Source: Delphinus delphis (Eukaryota; Chordata; Mammalia; Artiodactyla; Delphinidae). From it: a DNA stretch of 64,000 bases. Below, one piece after another: positions 45,741 to 58,255 of the stretch. Every line of letters starts with the position of its first letter. Position 1 is the first letter of the stretch. The translations under genes and the position numbers were made by a program. The stretch is taken from assembly GCF_949987515.2 (NCBI RefSeq), contig NC_082699.1, positions 76,697,281-76,761,280 on the forward strand, read 5' to 3'. Under the pieces are notes generated by a model, which did not search any database, had not been told where the DNA came from, and saw nothing but the letters and a program-made list of their open reading frames with translations.

Positions 45741-48700
45741 TTTGAGTGAAAGAGGATTCCTGATGGGCCTCTGGAGATCCAATGCTGCCTGGATTCCAGA
45801 GTCACACGAGGCTACATTTGTGTTCCTCCACCAGGTGTATCTGGCCTAGGATAAAGGATGGGATGCAAAAAGCTCCTCACCTTAGTTTGAGGGATGTTGA
45901 TGGGCCCCCCAGATGGTGGCCCCCCTCCCAATATGCACAGACAACTGAGTCTAGCATTAAGTGCTTCAAACCTTATTCTGGCTGCTGAGTCCTGTTGCCT
46001 ATGCACAAATCCAGGTATTTGTTACCCATGGGATCAAGGTTCAGATCAGACCAGAGATTTTTGAATAAACAGGAATAATCCTCAAGTGCAAGAAAATACT
46101 TGAGACTTCTAGACCTGAGCCAACTGGTCCTTTAACTATTTCTGTAGTTTAGTTATTCTGCTGTGAAGTGCAATCTTATGACACAGATGACATCCAGCTT
46201 GTGGTAGAGTTCATAAGTACACTAGAGAGTTCCAGGCATTTAGGGAACCATCTTTAGGATTTCATTATTACCAGGACCCAGGAGCAAGCCAGGAGTTGGC
46301 TTTTAAATGTAGAATACTTGCTGGCAGAAGTAGGCATGGCTCTTCTCCTCCAGGAATCTGTTGGTCATCCAACTGGGGCTTTCCAGTGGCTCTGTATAGC
46401 AGTTTTCTCTGTCATGATATCCTTTGAGATGTAAGGACAATGTGACATGGAAGCTCATCCTAGCCTTCTTGTGTCCAACTCAATGGTGACAGCTGTAAGG
46501 ACCGTTCCATGCGTCTGAGAAGCATCCCCAAATGTGTGATGTCCCCCAACTCTAAAGATGCCTACCAGGATATGCCTTTTTCTTCATTAGTGCAAAGGCA
46601 GCCACTTGCCTCATTTAACGAGGATATCCTAACAGGTTTCAGATCACTGAACACGGCAGTGATGCTGGGGCATGCTTCACCCTAGAGAATCCTCATCGAA
46701 TGTACTTGAAGCATAGCCAGGTTCTTAGGTTTTCTGACCCCCTAGAAGCAGGGGTCTTCTGGCTTCTCGATGTGGACAAAGCAGGGCTCAGACTAGAGAA
46801 GGCAACCTGCCCTCAGCAAAGTCTGAGCTGCTCACCCAGGGTCTGAACTGTCACTAGCCAGAGGCACCAGCGCCCAGGAACAGGAGCTGCTGGGAAAAGC
46901 ACCTGACCCAGTGGTCAGGGCTGCCTTAGGGGCCTCCCTCCCTCAGAGCCTCTGAGCTGCAGCTGTTCTGCCTGATAATGTTTCATCATCTCCCCTTCCG
47001 TGTAGAAGAGGGACATTACTGTGCTAGGAAGGGTCCATCTGCTTGTCTCCAGGGCTTTAACCAAAACAGTGACATGGGATGCCAGAGTCCAGTGCATGTG
47101 TTCTGCCCAGTGAGATCTTCCTCCCTCAGCTTGACTGAACTTGAACTAATATCTGTCTTAATATCCGACTCCTGTCTTTTTTCATTCGAGCTGAAGTGTT
47201 TCTGGATGTCGGTATGAGTGTGTATTTCCGGGCTGTACCTTAGGCTTCTGAGGACTGTGAGGCTGATTCCTATTGATCTTTCATTTTAGCAGGTAGTCAG
47301 CCTGTTTAGAACGCATATCGCACTTAGGAGCTGTAGATCAAGTGTCAGTTCAGTTAATAAAGCTATTCTGTGGATCCCACCTGTGTTACCCGGATGACAA
47401 GACTCTCCCCAGGGCCTCCTCGGGGCAGGGAAGAAGAGCTCCCTCCCACCGGAGGGAAGTGAGCTGGATCTCAGCATTCTGTCCGTGGGCTCTGGGAGAG
47501 AGGGCCACCCTCTCACCCCTGCAGGGGTGAAGAGAAGTTTCCTCCATGAGCTCTGCTGCAGCTGTGCTCACTAAGTGGGGGGAGGGGCTTGACTTTTCTC
47601 AACTAAAGAACAGGCAGGTGCGATGAAAGGGCTCCTGTCATGTTGGGGGTCCTTTCCCCAGGCTTTTGGCTAGAGAGAGTAGACTTCCCTTGGGGCTGTT
47701 TCTCGTCTGTGCCTGTTGGCATTTCCTAGCTTCGCATCTCACTAGTGCCCAGGCAGGGGTGTACAGAAGGTCACAAAAAAACCCAGGAAACTCACTGCTA
47801 GGTGGTTCTCACATCCCTGGGTCCCTAGCCAGTATGCCGCCTTCTCTCCTACTTCCAGAACCTTCTGGTAGGTGACTCCTGCAGGGAGTAGGCAGCTTCT
47901 AGCCCAAACTGTCAAATCGAGCTGCTGACTGCAGGGAATAGGCTGTTTCTCTTGAGACAATGAAATAATACTGGCTTTCTGATTTCCCCAGTATCTTTCT
48001 TTATTCCCTTGACATCCACTAACCTTGCCTACTGTTGCCTACTACTAGCAGCCAGCTAAACCTGCTTCTTACTTCTGATCCTTTATGTTCGTCTTCTGAC
48101 ACTTAAGCAAACACAAAGCCATGGTGGGTGTTCTTTCTCAGACTAAGGCAACTGCTGTGAATTGTGTCTTAATCACCCTCTTCACCCCCACTCTACAGCT
48201 GGACAGATGAGAGCCACAGAAGGTTACCTGTCACATACTCAGAGACTAGGAGAGGACACTGCCACACAGGGCCCCTCGGGGGGAGAGGCGGACAGAATGA
48301 ACAAGGGGTAATTTTTAGACTTTCAGCCTTAAAGCCACCTCCCACCCAGTGGACCATTTCTCCTTAAGGACACCCAGAAACCTCCCAAGTTAGCAGCTGT
48401 GGGCTACTTAGGAGAATTTCCAATAACGTGCTGTTCGCGCACACTGTGCAAGTTTGGATTCGCATAGTGGGAATAATACAAATGGAAAGTGGTCAGTAAT
48501 GTCTCACCCTAGAAAGGCATTAATGACAAGCTCTTCTTTGGAGACCTAGCAATCCAGTTTAAATTCATCAGTCATAACTGGGCAAGGAAGAATTTGGGCT
48601 AGCACAAACACTTCTTGCTGGGACTACATGAGTACAACCAATCAGGTACAAGGGTCTATAACTTGGCTAAAAGAAAAGCCACCTGGCTGGTCACAACTGA

Positions 48701-51700
48701 CCCAGCTGGATTTCGGGACATGTTTTCCTAACCAGAACCTAGTCCTGTTTATGAGCACTATTTTGCCATTACAGTTGGCTGAGGAATCCTTTCCAGAATC
48801 TTCAGAGCTATAGTACATCTGTTAAGTCAGATATTCCTATAATTTATCACGCAATAAAAGGAATATGAGTAAGTCTAACTACAGACTGTGTGCCCAGGAC
48901 AAGCTTCTAACTGGAATTACTGCACTGGTTAGGATATGGATGGTCTGACTTCTGCCCTTGGCCAAAGGAGACAACAAGAGTGATGGGTGGGCAGCGTTTT
49001 GATAGCATTCAATGGGTAGTGGAGCCAAACTTAGTTTCATAGAATACCAGCGTTAATGTTGCTTTATGACAACGATGGCACGAGGCATTAACAAGACCCC
49101 TCTGCAGTTCTGTCTGAACACAGACAAAAAGAACAGGTGCAAAATGCCAGAATGACCAAGTGTCTTCCTCTTCCCTAACAGGTATGGTTTTTCTCTGAAT
49201 CTTGTATTTCTGTTTTCTCTCTCATGGGTTATATTTTCCATGAGCAGATGTTGAGAAATGGTCCTACAGAAAGGACGTCTACTAGGCACAGAACCTGGGT
49301 GAAGAAGAGGGAAGACATAGAATCAGGCAGAGGAAGTATTGAACTTGAATCTGGATCCAACAAATCCTTGGGTCAAAGCAGCCAGGTCCTTGTACTCCCA
49401 CCTTTGTGGGTCATTGGCTGTTGATCCCCTGAGAAGGGTATGATCATGGGAAAAGCGGCTCACATGAGGCAGCCCTGAAGGAGCTGACATCTGAAGTGGC
49501 TTGTTAGCCCCACTGCCCACAGCTGGGCAGCAAGACCTTATTTAAAGGAAGATCTGGATTCATGACATTTGGGCTCCTAGAGGAGCTTACTGGTCTGTGC
49601 ACTGGCTAGGGAACGGCTTCTCAGGGATTGTTAGAGAGTTGATATTACTAACCTTTCTAGAGCTTCAGTTTCTCAATGTCAGTTTCTCAATGGCAGATCA
49701 ATCTAGATGCCCAGTTTTTTGAAGTTTCCACTTCATGTTGGCCTCAGTTTATTCTTTCAAAATGAAATTCAAACGTGGAGAGGACTTGGCTGAACTAGTC
49801 ACACATTAGGGCATGATGAAGCAATGTGATTTGCCAAGACCAGGGGAACTCCAGGGTACAGGTCTTCTAATTAGACCAGATTCCCTCAGGGTATGGCCAA
49901 GCCTTGGAATAAGTTCTGTTAGATTATGAGGTTTTTAGGGGCCGGAGGTACTGGTAAATGAAGCTGGGTCTTAACTAGGAAATGAAAAGGAAAGTCAAGG
50001 GGACCGAAATGATTGAAGACAAAAAGTAGAACTTACATTTTTCTCAGCTTTCCCTGGAGCATCTATGTCCTGATCTGCATGGGAGACAGACTTGAAGACT
50101 CCCATGTAATATGGGGATTGTGACCCATGGAATTTGGGAGGCAAGAGGCAGGGGTCACTATGGACTGAGCTCTCCTTCCTCAGATTTCAATAAGATATTG
50201 AAAAGTTGGGGCTGAATGATCCATACTAAAGGTATATTTGTGAGAGTTGGTTGAAGGCAGCCAAGCTGAAGGAAGACACATCTAGAATCTTCTAGCTTAT
50301 TCACTAACCCCTCATGGATACATAAATCTTATGAGAACTTGGGTATTATGTCTCCATGGTCAACAGGTCACGTGGTATTACACAGGAGCTGTAATGGATT
50401 TTACTCTCTTTGAAACCAGCAATAAGTTCTTAGGTTCATTAAATTCTCTGATCCCTACCAGCTTTCCAGCTAAAAAAAGTGGCTAGAGGATAAGCTACTC
50501 ATGGAAGATTTAAATAAAAATCTATATTAACCCAAAGAAATTAGACCGACCACCTGGGAATAAGGGCAGCCTTAGCAAGGTTATAAAACTAGAAATCCCT
50601 CCACTCTTGCTGCAAAAAAGGTTAAGCTAAGAGCCATGTCCACAGTAACACAGGAGGATTTTAGACCTATGTGCCATTAATCCAGAAAGGTGCCTGGACC
50701 CATCCTCAAAGGGAAGATTGTGTCCACTTCTACAGCTCAGATAAGTGGATTCTAATTGACGTGCCGTTAAAGTCCATGGTTTGAGATGTATGACTAGCTC
50801 TTCCAGCTCTGTCCTCATGGAAATGTTCCATGAAAGTTGTGACCTTCTTAAACACTAAACAAAGTTATATACTCAGATGCAATTCTCTATTCATAATAAC
50901 ATAGCTATTTCAGAGAGGCATGCCTCTTCTGTTACCTGAAGAACTAGATAAAAGGATTTTTTTTACTATGTGAAATATCTAAGAGAAAGCCTAAATGTGA
51001 GCTACCTGGATACCTGAACAAACTCTTTTTCAAATCATTACCTTGGGGATTCTTTACTAGGAATTTTGGGTATGAATGTGTTGGTTTGAATTTGGTATGG
51101 GGGTTTTTCCAACTCTTGGGTTTCCTGACTGCAGCTCTACATCTATAGACGGCCGCTCTCCATAACCATGGTTGACATAAACACGAGAGGGTGTCCAAAC
51201 TAAGCAAGCTATTTCATGGCTTGGGAGAATCTGAAGGAGTTTAACTGATGGAGTTAGATCACGTGGTAAATTGCAGTACCGCTTATTAGTAACTAAACCT
51301 CAAAAGGGTACAAAGAACTTAAAATCTCTACACAAAATCTGTTTGCAAGGATAACATTTGACTCTTAAAATACCTCTTCTATGAAGGAAATCTCAGGTAG
51401 TTTGGTCTTTACTTTTTAAGCCACTCTTTTCCTTTGCTTTTACACTAAGAATAAAGAGATGTTAAAGCAACGTATTCCTTTTTCCTACTCCTTGCAATGC
51501 AAATTTTAAAAAGTTGGGGGAAAATGAACTTCTAGAGATGCGAGAGGGTACAAGTTGAGGCAACTGCCCGCGAGGCTAGGAGCTGAATTGGGGTGAGTTA
51601 CCCAAGAAGAGCAAGACCTTTCTCTTGAGGAGCTCCCCTCCTATCTGCCTAAAGTCTTCCTAAATGCTTCTTCTCATTTGAGATTGAAAACTACATTCAT

Positions 51701-53140
51701 CAACATCCAGAACTATATCCACTGCCTGCCCAGTGGAAGAAGTGCTGTAAAACTTGATCATTTGGCGGCACCTCTTTGTGCTAGCCACATCCCTTGGATA
51801 CATGGTGAATATCAGAGCAAGCAAATCGGGCCATCTTGCAGGCTTCTTGCTATCTACAGTGGCAAAGTGATAAGTTCTAATCAATGACTTTCATTGATCT
51901 CAGATTTATGGTTCTATGAGTTTCAGAATGGTTCCTGCCATAGCAAGCTTAATGGTACTGTTGAGACTAGGAAAATGAAGCTCATCAAGGAATGGCATTT
52001 CACCTGTGCCAGTTGGGAAGCTGCAAGTGCAGAATGGGTTGTAGAGCCCAGTGGTACCTCTGATACCTTAGAGGAGGCTGGGGCACTCTTGAAGGGGACC
52101 GCCAAAGGAATCATCATCTCTCCCTCTTCGGACACCCCTAAGAACCTCAGGGGACAGCAGAAACTCATCGCACTGGCCCCTTGCTCAGAAAGAGCTTTCC
52201 CAGACTTCTAAGTGAAATGCTTGAGTTGCCCTGGCAGACAGCAGAGAAGGGGATGAAGAGGCCCAGGGAAGTGAACATGTTGAAGAGCGTGTATTGTGTG
52301 AGTCCAGAAGATGAATGCGAGATGATGCCCTTGCAAGACCTTCATGAAGGCCACCAGGAATGCACTGAGGAGAAGAGCATCGTTAAGGGCGTTGGAGGCT
52401 CCCCTGCAGGACAGGGCTGATGGCAGAGGCATTCATGGAACTCAGGTCACTGATCAGCAGCGAGGATTACCTCACACCCCCACCCCAGTCCAAGCAAGAG
52501 AGGCCAGAGGGCAGCACCTAACCACCTAACGGTTGGAAAGGTGACTATTGTAGCCAAGAGGCCATGACCTTCAAAGAACAGTAGAGATGATTTAATAGAA
52601 TGTCAGATACTAAGCAGTACACTTCTTGGCTAAATATCTATTTTAGCCTATAGATATGATCAAAAGGAAGCGAGAATTAAAAGCAGGAGATAGAGCAGTC
52701 ATCATAGAAGGGTTAAGATCTCTTGCACAATTCCTGGACCTAAGATGGTTTTTAGACCCAGAACCCGTTGACTAAAGAAGTGGCCGGATGCCCAAAGAAT
52801 CCACGACACGAGTATATATTCTTGTGATTTGACAACACAAGTGTATAATCCACAACATAAGTATAAATTCCTGAGAAGACTATGGCCATTTATTCAAGAC
52901 AATACTGTGAGGAAAAGAGAAAACCCAGCCACTTCAAAGATTGTTTAGAGACAAGATTAGATGACATTGATACCCCAAAACCTCTACCTTCATTGTTTCC
53001 TAATTAAAAGGAGGCATTTGGGGCTAAGATTTAAATGGGCACTTGGACAAGGCCCAGCTTTCTCTGGGTCCACTATACCTGCAGACACACCTAGTTGTCT
53101 TTTCTCCAGTCCCTGGATCCATGACTGGGAATGACATCTT
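45741..53140. other. Long block without recognised SINE or L1 insertions
   Basis: About 7.4 kb in which I recognise no SINE, L1, MIR or DNA transposon, unlike the rest of the window. Frames are short and interrupted. Given the Gag-like zinc knuckle just upstream on the minus strand (53.2 kb), pol-derived sequence is expected here. Candidate scraps are an E-D-G-S stretch near 50.7 kb (RNase H start?) and an IVLDVDECSF stretch near 51.7 kb (RT-like?). Neither is conclusive. A 14-bp tandem duplication (TCAGTTTCTCAATG) lies at 49,666-49,692. Confidence 0.35.
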
Positions 53141-53285
53141 TGATGTGGAATGACCCTCACATCGTCCTTGGTCTGTGAGACAAGCTATCATTAGACCAAG
53201 TGGAAGCCGCTTAAGCTGCCCCTTCTTCCAGCAAAAATAACAAATCCTGAACAATACAGTATCCCAGGGCAATGGCAAAGAGTCA
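53140..53285 (-). pseudogene. Degenerate Gag nucleocapsid zinc knuckle (endogenous retrovirus relic)
   Basis: The minus strand reads CYFCWKKGQLKRLP (codons at about 53,201-53,242). The spacing is exactly that of a retroviral CCHC knuckle, C-x2-C-x4-H-x4-C, but the histidine is replaced by Q and the last cysteine by P. The W-K-K-G-x-L-K-R filling is typical of nucleocapsid domains. Nucleocapsid packages viral RNA, and two of its four zinc ligands are missing here, so it is a dead relic. The frame continues for 84 codons with no other recognised domain. Chance resemblance is possible because the motif is short. Confidence 0.45.
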
Positions 53286-56200
53286 ATGCCACCGTTAAGG
53301 ATACTCAGGAGGCAGGCGTGGTTGTCCTTATTACATCCCCAGTTTGTTCACTTGTCTTGCCTCTACAGAAATTGGAGAGATTCTGCAGAATGACCATAGA
53401 CCACTGTGAGCTTCAAAGTAGAAGTCCTGATCCTAGCTGCTGTGGTGGACACAGCATCCTTGGTAGAGCAGGAATTGCACTCAGGTGCATCAGCTGTGTG
53501 CTGTATGCCCACTGACTTGGCACATGCGTTAACTTATATCCCAATAGGGCAAGAGGGTCAGAAGCACTTTGCTCTTCAGCATTCAGTAAAGACATTCAGT
53601 TTTCTCCCAAGACTATGTAGACTTCTCTGCTCTGTTATATTCTGGTTCGAAAAGACTGAAATGGCCGAGCATCCTGCAGAACAAGAAATCCATTACATCG
53701 ACAATGCCAACCATCATGCATGATGAATAAGAGAGAGCTAGCACATAGGGGGACTTGGTAAGACACGTGCACCCCAGAAGGTGGGAGAGAAATTCTCCAA
53801 GGATTTGGGGAGCTTGCTGTTTCAGTAATGACTTTAGAATCAGGAGGTCAAGACATGCTGGGACATCTCTGCAAAGGAAAAGACATTGTATCTTGCATCT
53901 AGAATGGCAAAGAATCACAGTGCCTGCCAAGCCTGTTGGGGTTCTAGAGGCCACTCTCCAAATCTAGGTACATTGTCCCAACCTGTATACTGGATGACAT
54001 GAAAGAGGCCACCAGCTTTGTGTGAGGCCGAGAGCAGGAATGGGTTCTGCAGCAGGTCTGGGCTGTGGAGCAAATGCCCTGACACTTGGGCCAATGATCA
54101 GGCAGACCCTAGGGTGTTGGAGATGTGAGTGGTGGGAAAGGGGGCCTCATGGGGCTCATGGTAAACCACCATGAGAAAATCACACTGCAGGTTCCCAGGG
54201 TTCTAAATCAAGGTGGACCATCTGCTTACAGCACCATAGAGAACTGTCCTGATAGAGCATAGTAATGGCCTGCTGTACGTGCAGCTGAAACACCAGCTCA
54301 GGCAATGCTCCATGAGGGTGGGTGCTATCCTTCGGGATTCAAATGCACACTAAGTAAAAGAACTCTAGGTGGTGGTCTATTCCAATAGGAAGAACCCGTG
54401 AGTCCAGACACCAAGGGGCGGAAGTAGGTGTGGCCTCACTTAGCATCATCCTTAGTCTCTTACAGAGGACTTTGTGCTTATCACCTCCAGTTCAGCTCTG
54501 CAGGATTGGAGGTCCTAGTCCCAAGAGGGTGGAGACTTGGAGAGGGTGGGAGTAGGGTTCATTCTTGCCGGGGACACGGCAAGGGGTCCCTGAAGTATAA
54601 GATGTGACCGCATTCCAGGCACTTCAGACTCCTTGTATCCAGGACCATCAGGCAAGAAAAGGCACCCTTCTGGCAGGGATGACCAATCCTGGTGATCAGC
54701 TGGAAGTAGAGCTGCTGATATAAAAGGAGGGCAGAGAGGAAGGGATGTGGTGCTCAGGCGATGCACTTGGACGCTTACTGATTTTCCCCCGCCCAGTTGT
54801 GACTGTGAGTGGACGAGTGTAGCCACCATCCTGAGAAGGATGTGTCTGCTGGAGGCTCAGACCCTTCAGGAATGAAAGTGAGTTCTAACCACCTACACCA
54901 GCAAGTGCAACATAGGTAGTAACTGAGGGTCAGGGAGATCTCGGAACAGAGCGTGGAAGAGGAAGACAATGGATACCAGTTGCAGCTCTGGGACCAACTT
55001 CAGTGATGTGGAATAGATCATCCTGCTAGTCCTGCTTTTCTTGAATTCATTTTCCTTCTCTCCTCAAGAAGGAGAAGGCTACCAGGGCCCCAGAAGAGCT
55101 GTTCCCTGTAATTGGATGAGACCACAGAGGTACAGCTGTGCCTGATTAGCTTCAAACTGTGGCCAACGTGATCCAGAGATTTCCTGGAAGAATTTCTGCC
55201 TCGTGGCATTTCTTGTGACAGTTCATGAGATCTCTGGAAATAACGCACATGCCTTTTCCTTGGAAGTGTATTGGTACACTTTAAGAAATCTAAAGGCTCC
55301 TGATTTCTCAGTTGCAAAGTGTCTACCCTACCTGATTCACAGGAAGAATGCCAGTCTGTCCCATGAGCTGGGTCTTACACAGCATTTGGCAGAATGTGTG
55401 TTGGTGTTTCTTGGGTGGTGGGAGAGATCAGGAGAGGTGCTTCCACTGAGAGCTAATTCAGTGGCTCTGTAAATGGAGTGAATTGACCTAATTCTGGAGG
55501 GTTAGGTGTTATTTTTTAGGGATGGAGAGCATGTTGGTGATGACCTTGTACAGATTCTTGAATATCTTATTGCTTTGCGTGGTTCAGGTTGACCTTCTAC
55601 TTTTAGACCTGGTTGCAACAGGATGACATGGGGTATGGTATCTGGGTTCCTAAGAAGACACCAAAGGTACCTGAAGTCTGGGGTTCAGCTCCACATGAGG
55701 TGAACCTTGACCTACAGGAAGAGATGAGAGCGAGCAGGCTAATAAGTTCTCCTTTGTCTCTCATCCATGGATTACTCAAAAGTATAATCTCTTTGTGACC
55801 TTTCTGGGCCTAGTGAATGAACCTGCTAAGCTAAACCTGTGTCAGTTTTCAACTTTGTAATGGGGTGTCCAGAGGGGAGGTGCATTGTATCACATCACTT
55901 CATCTTTTCTTTCATCACCTATTTCCTCATCCTTACCTAGCCAGGCTCAGCCACAGTGCAGATATGACCATTTTAATCAAATGGGGAACTCCAGGGCATG
56001 AACTGACACCTAGAGAAGTCCTGTGTCAGGTAGAGATGCTCAGTCATTGGCAGGAGGCTGCCCAGGAAGAACAGACCCCCCAATGCTGAGATGAGTCCTA
56101 AAAACACCAACCACTGGAGGCTCTCAGACAACTCCTCCTTGAAGGCGAACACCTTTCTTCAAGACCCAAGGCACACACTTCTCCATGTATGTAGGGGAGC

Positions 56201-56370
56201 AGCTTCCCCAGCCTCTGGTGGGCAGACTTAGAAGAGGGAGATTGGAGGAATGAACTACAACACCGTCACCGCAGTTGGTCTCAGGCTGTAACTGGCACTC
56301 ATGTTCCTGCTCCTCTCGCTGCCCATCCTAAACTCGCTCCTCAGCTAACACCTCTCCTGCTCTCAGTGGC
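53286..56370. other. Interval between two retroviral relics
   Basis: About 3.1 kb between the zinc knuckle and the post-integrase region on the minus strand. It would have to hold the 3' end of the upstream provirus plus the LTR and gag start of the downstream one, if there are two. A plus-strand GATATAAAAGGAGGG (54,716-54,730) resembles a TATA box but is on the opposite strand. I could not identify an LTR pair by eye. Confidence 0.3.
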
Positions 56371-56840
56371 TTACTTGATGGTGTGACTTGAGCTCATTCT
56401 GGAGGGAATCTGAGCCCCTGATAATTATCCTTTCTCAGGCTGGTGTTGCTGTACTTGTCTGTTTACCTTTGGGTAGGGGAGGACCAAGAGATGTCCCAAG
56501 GAACCACTCAGTGCCATCCATCCTCCACTCTGATGCCTTGTGTCACAGAAACCCTATCTCAGTGAGGTCCGGTGTCCCTACCAAGATGGTGCTCACTCTT
56601 CCTGCCTGCTGTTCCTGGACACAAGAAGCCCAGAGTACCCAGACAGCAGCCATAACTGGACGGTCAAAGGGATCCTTTGGCAAGAGTGTGCTGTCCTTGA
56701 GGAGCAGAGCTTTGGGCTTCCTGTCGCTGCAACTCTTAGCTCTGCAGGATTAGACTAAGTCCCCCCCAGTGGGTCATTAGGAATTATGGCAAGTTGGGGC
56801 CTCTCCTGTTTCAACCCCTTGGTTCCTGCACCCGTGTGTT
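56371..56840 (-). pseudogene. Probable post-integrase pol region, decayed
   Basis: Minus-strand reading continues in short open pieces immediately 3' of the integrase glutamate motif, for example a PNDPLG stretch near 56,760 and an LPKDPFDRP stretch near 56,665. In some class I proviruses a further pol-encoded domain follows integrase. I cannot assign one here, and the frame is broken repeatedly. Confidence 0.3.
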
Positions 56841-56844
56841 CCTC

Positions 56845-57435
56845 CCACTGGAGACACAGCGCCATAGAGTCATCTGTTTCACTGTGTATACAGCCTCCTG
56901 AAGGATGGTGCCTATCCTTGCAGAGGAGCTACAGCTGCCGCTTCAGGAGGCTGTGCCAATGCTCCATCAGGCCTGCAGCCTCGGAAAGGTGCAGTATGTG
57001 AGGCGCCCGCTGGATTCCAGGGTCTCGCCTTCATCGTTCATTGTAAAGTGGCTCCAACAGTCATGCTATGATGTAGCAGTTCATACTGTGGGTCAGGCAT
57101 TCAGTAAGCCCCCCAAGAGCGGCTCCTGTTTGAGGTTCTGATGGCAAATCCATACCTGGAATATATCTCCATCAACATAAGAATGAACTGTTGGCCCCTC
57201 CAGGAAGGAAAGAACCCACCCGATAGAGTAAATGACACCACGTGGGTAGGCGGTCTTCCTGAGGCACAGTGCCATGTCGGGAGCTCAAGACTGGCCTCTA
57301 CTGCTGGCAGGGTGGACACTCGGAGCAAGGGCTGGTTTAGCCTTGAGGGGTGGGCTGCCCTGCCACTGGGCCCTTGTGTAGCCTCCATCACTGCCACCAT
57401 AGCCTCTCTGTTCACATGCCCATTGCACCATCTCT
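56845..57435 (-). pseudogene. Endogenous retroviral integrase, multiply frameshifted
   Basis: Integrase joins retroviral cDNA to host DNA. On the minus strand, in order, I read the following. First, ACEQRGYGGSDGGY (about 57,385-57,420), a zinc-finger start in which both histidines are changed, to C and Y. Then CSECPPCQQ (57,301-57,327), the C-x2-C half, about 29 codons further on. Then SWRGQQFILMLMEIYSRYGF (about 57,145-57,205), a core beta-strand region whose preceding first catalytic aspartate is lost. Then HDCWSHFT (57,042-57,065), which keeps the second catalytic D. Then EAAGLMEHWHSLLK (about 56,940-56,982), with the catalytic glutamate. These lie in different frames with stops between them, so no functional protein is encoded. 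The motif set suits a class I (gamma-like) element. Confidence 0.85.
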
Positions 57436-57459
57436 CTCATGGCTGCTGACAAATGCCAG

Positions 57460-57815
57460 CTAGTATATATTTAACAAATTGGAGACATAACTCATACCAT
57501 AAAATTCAGCCATTTAAAGTATACATCGAAGGAGTTTGTATATTCAGAGTTGTACAACCATCATCACTGGTTTAAGCACATCAGCCCAAAGAGAAACTCT
57601 TACCCAATAGCAGTCATTCCTTGTCCCCCCAAGTCACCCACAATCTCTAGGCAAACACTAATCTACTTCCTGCCTCTGTAAACCTGCTTATTCTAGACAA
57701 TCATAATGGAATCATACAAGTGGCCTTTTGTGTCTTGGTTCTTACACTTAGCATAACATTCTCCACGTTGATCCATGTTGTAGCAACTATCACTACTTCA
57801 TTTCTTCATATCAAG
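57460..57815 (-). mobile_element. Old L1 3' UTR fragment interrupting the pol relic, antisense
   Basis: 'ccatttaaagtatacatcga', 'ttcagagttgtacaaccatc', 'taatctacttcctgcctctg', 'aatggaatcatacaagtggc', 'cttagcataacattctccac', 'atccatgttgtagcaactat' are standard old L1 3' UTR text. It lies exactly between the RNase H end and the integrase zinc finger of the provirus. The provirus was therefore already in place, or both were brought together later. No clear target-site duplication remains. Confidence 0.9.
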
Positions 57816-58255
57816 GACTGGCTGAGATTAACTGGCCAGAGTCATCCTCTCTACTAGGATATTCAGTGGTTCCTCCGTGGTGGGCGTTAACATGAGATGC
57901 AGGAATCTTTATCCTTCTGTACTTCATGTTCACTCCCATATGTTGATCTGAGACCCAGGTCAGGCAGAGAATCATGACTGCTTTGATAGCAACTGAATTC
58001 AGCCTACTGTTCGTCCGTGCTTGCTTCCTAAAGGGGGACGGTGGGCTGGCATGAAGTGTGTATGTAATGTGTACACACAGGTCCAGCTTCTGAAGGGAGC
58101 GCCCCCACCTAGCCTCTGTTGGTTTGGGGTTGATCATCCCCACTGAGGAAGCTCCGCTGTCATCAGCCGTGGCCCGCAGAGGGGCCACCACTGAGCTTAG
58201 TGAGGCCGTGCCCCCCTCAGGGTACAGTCCTGATGGGCTTCTGAAGGGCATGACC
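57816..58255 (-). pseudogene. Endogenous retroviral RNase H C-terminal end
   Basis: The minus strand reads IPASHVNAHHGG with codons at about 57,866-57,910, followed by EYPSREDDSGQ. H-V-x-A-H followed closely by an acidic pair is the usual end of retroviral RNase H, which removes the RNA strand during reverse transcription. The upstream part of the 146-codon open stretch (57,811-58,251) has no motif that I can assign with confidence. Order and strand agree with the integrase 3' of it. Confidence 0.6.

Noticed and set aside
47345..47385. Plus-strand AATAAAGC followed by CTGTGGATCCC, suggesting an LTR R/U5 region
   Set aside because: It is on the opposite strand from the retroviral relics, and I could find no second copy of the sequence or TG...CA boundaries.
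54716..54730. TATA-box-like GATATAAAAGGAGGG on the plus strand
   Set aside because: The retroviral relics nearby are on the minus strand, and no LTR boundaries or plus-strand gene follow.
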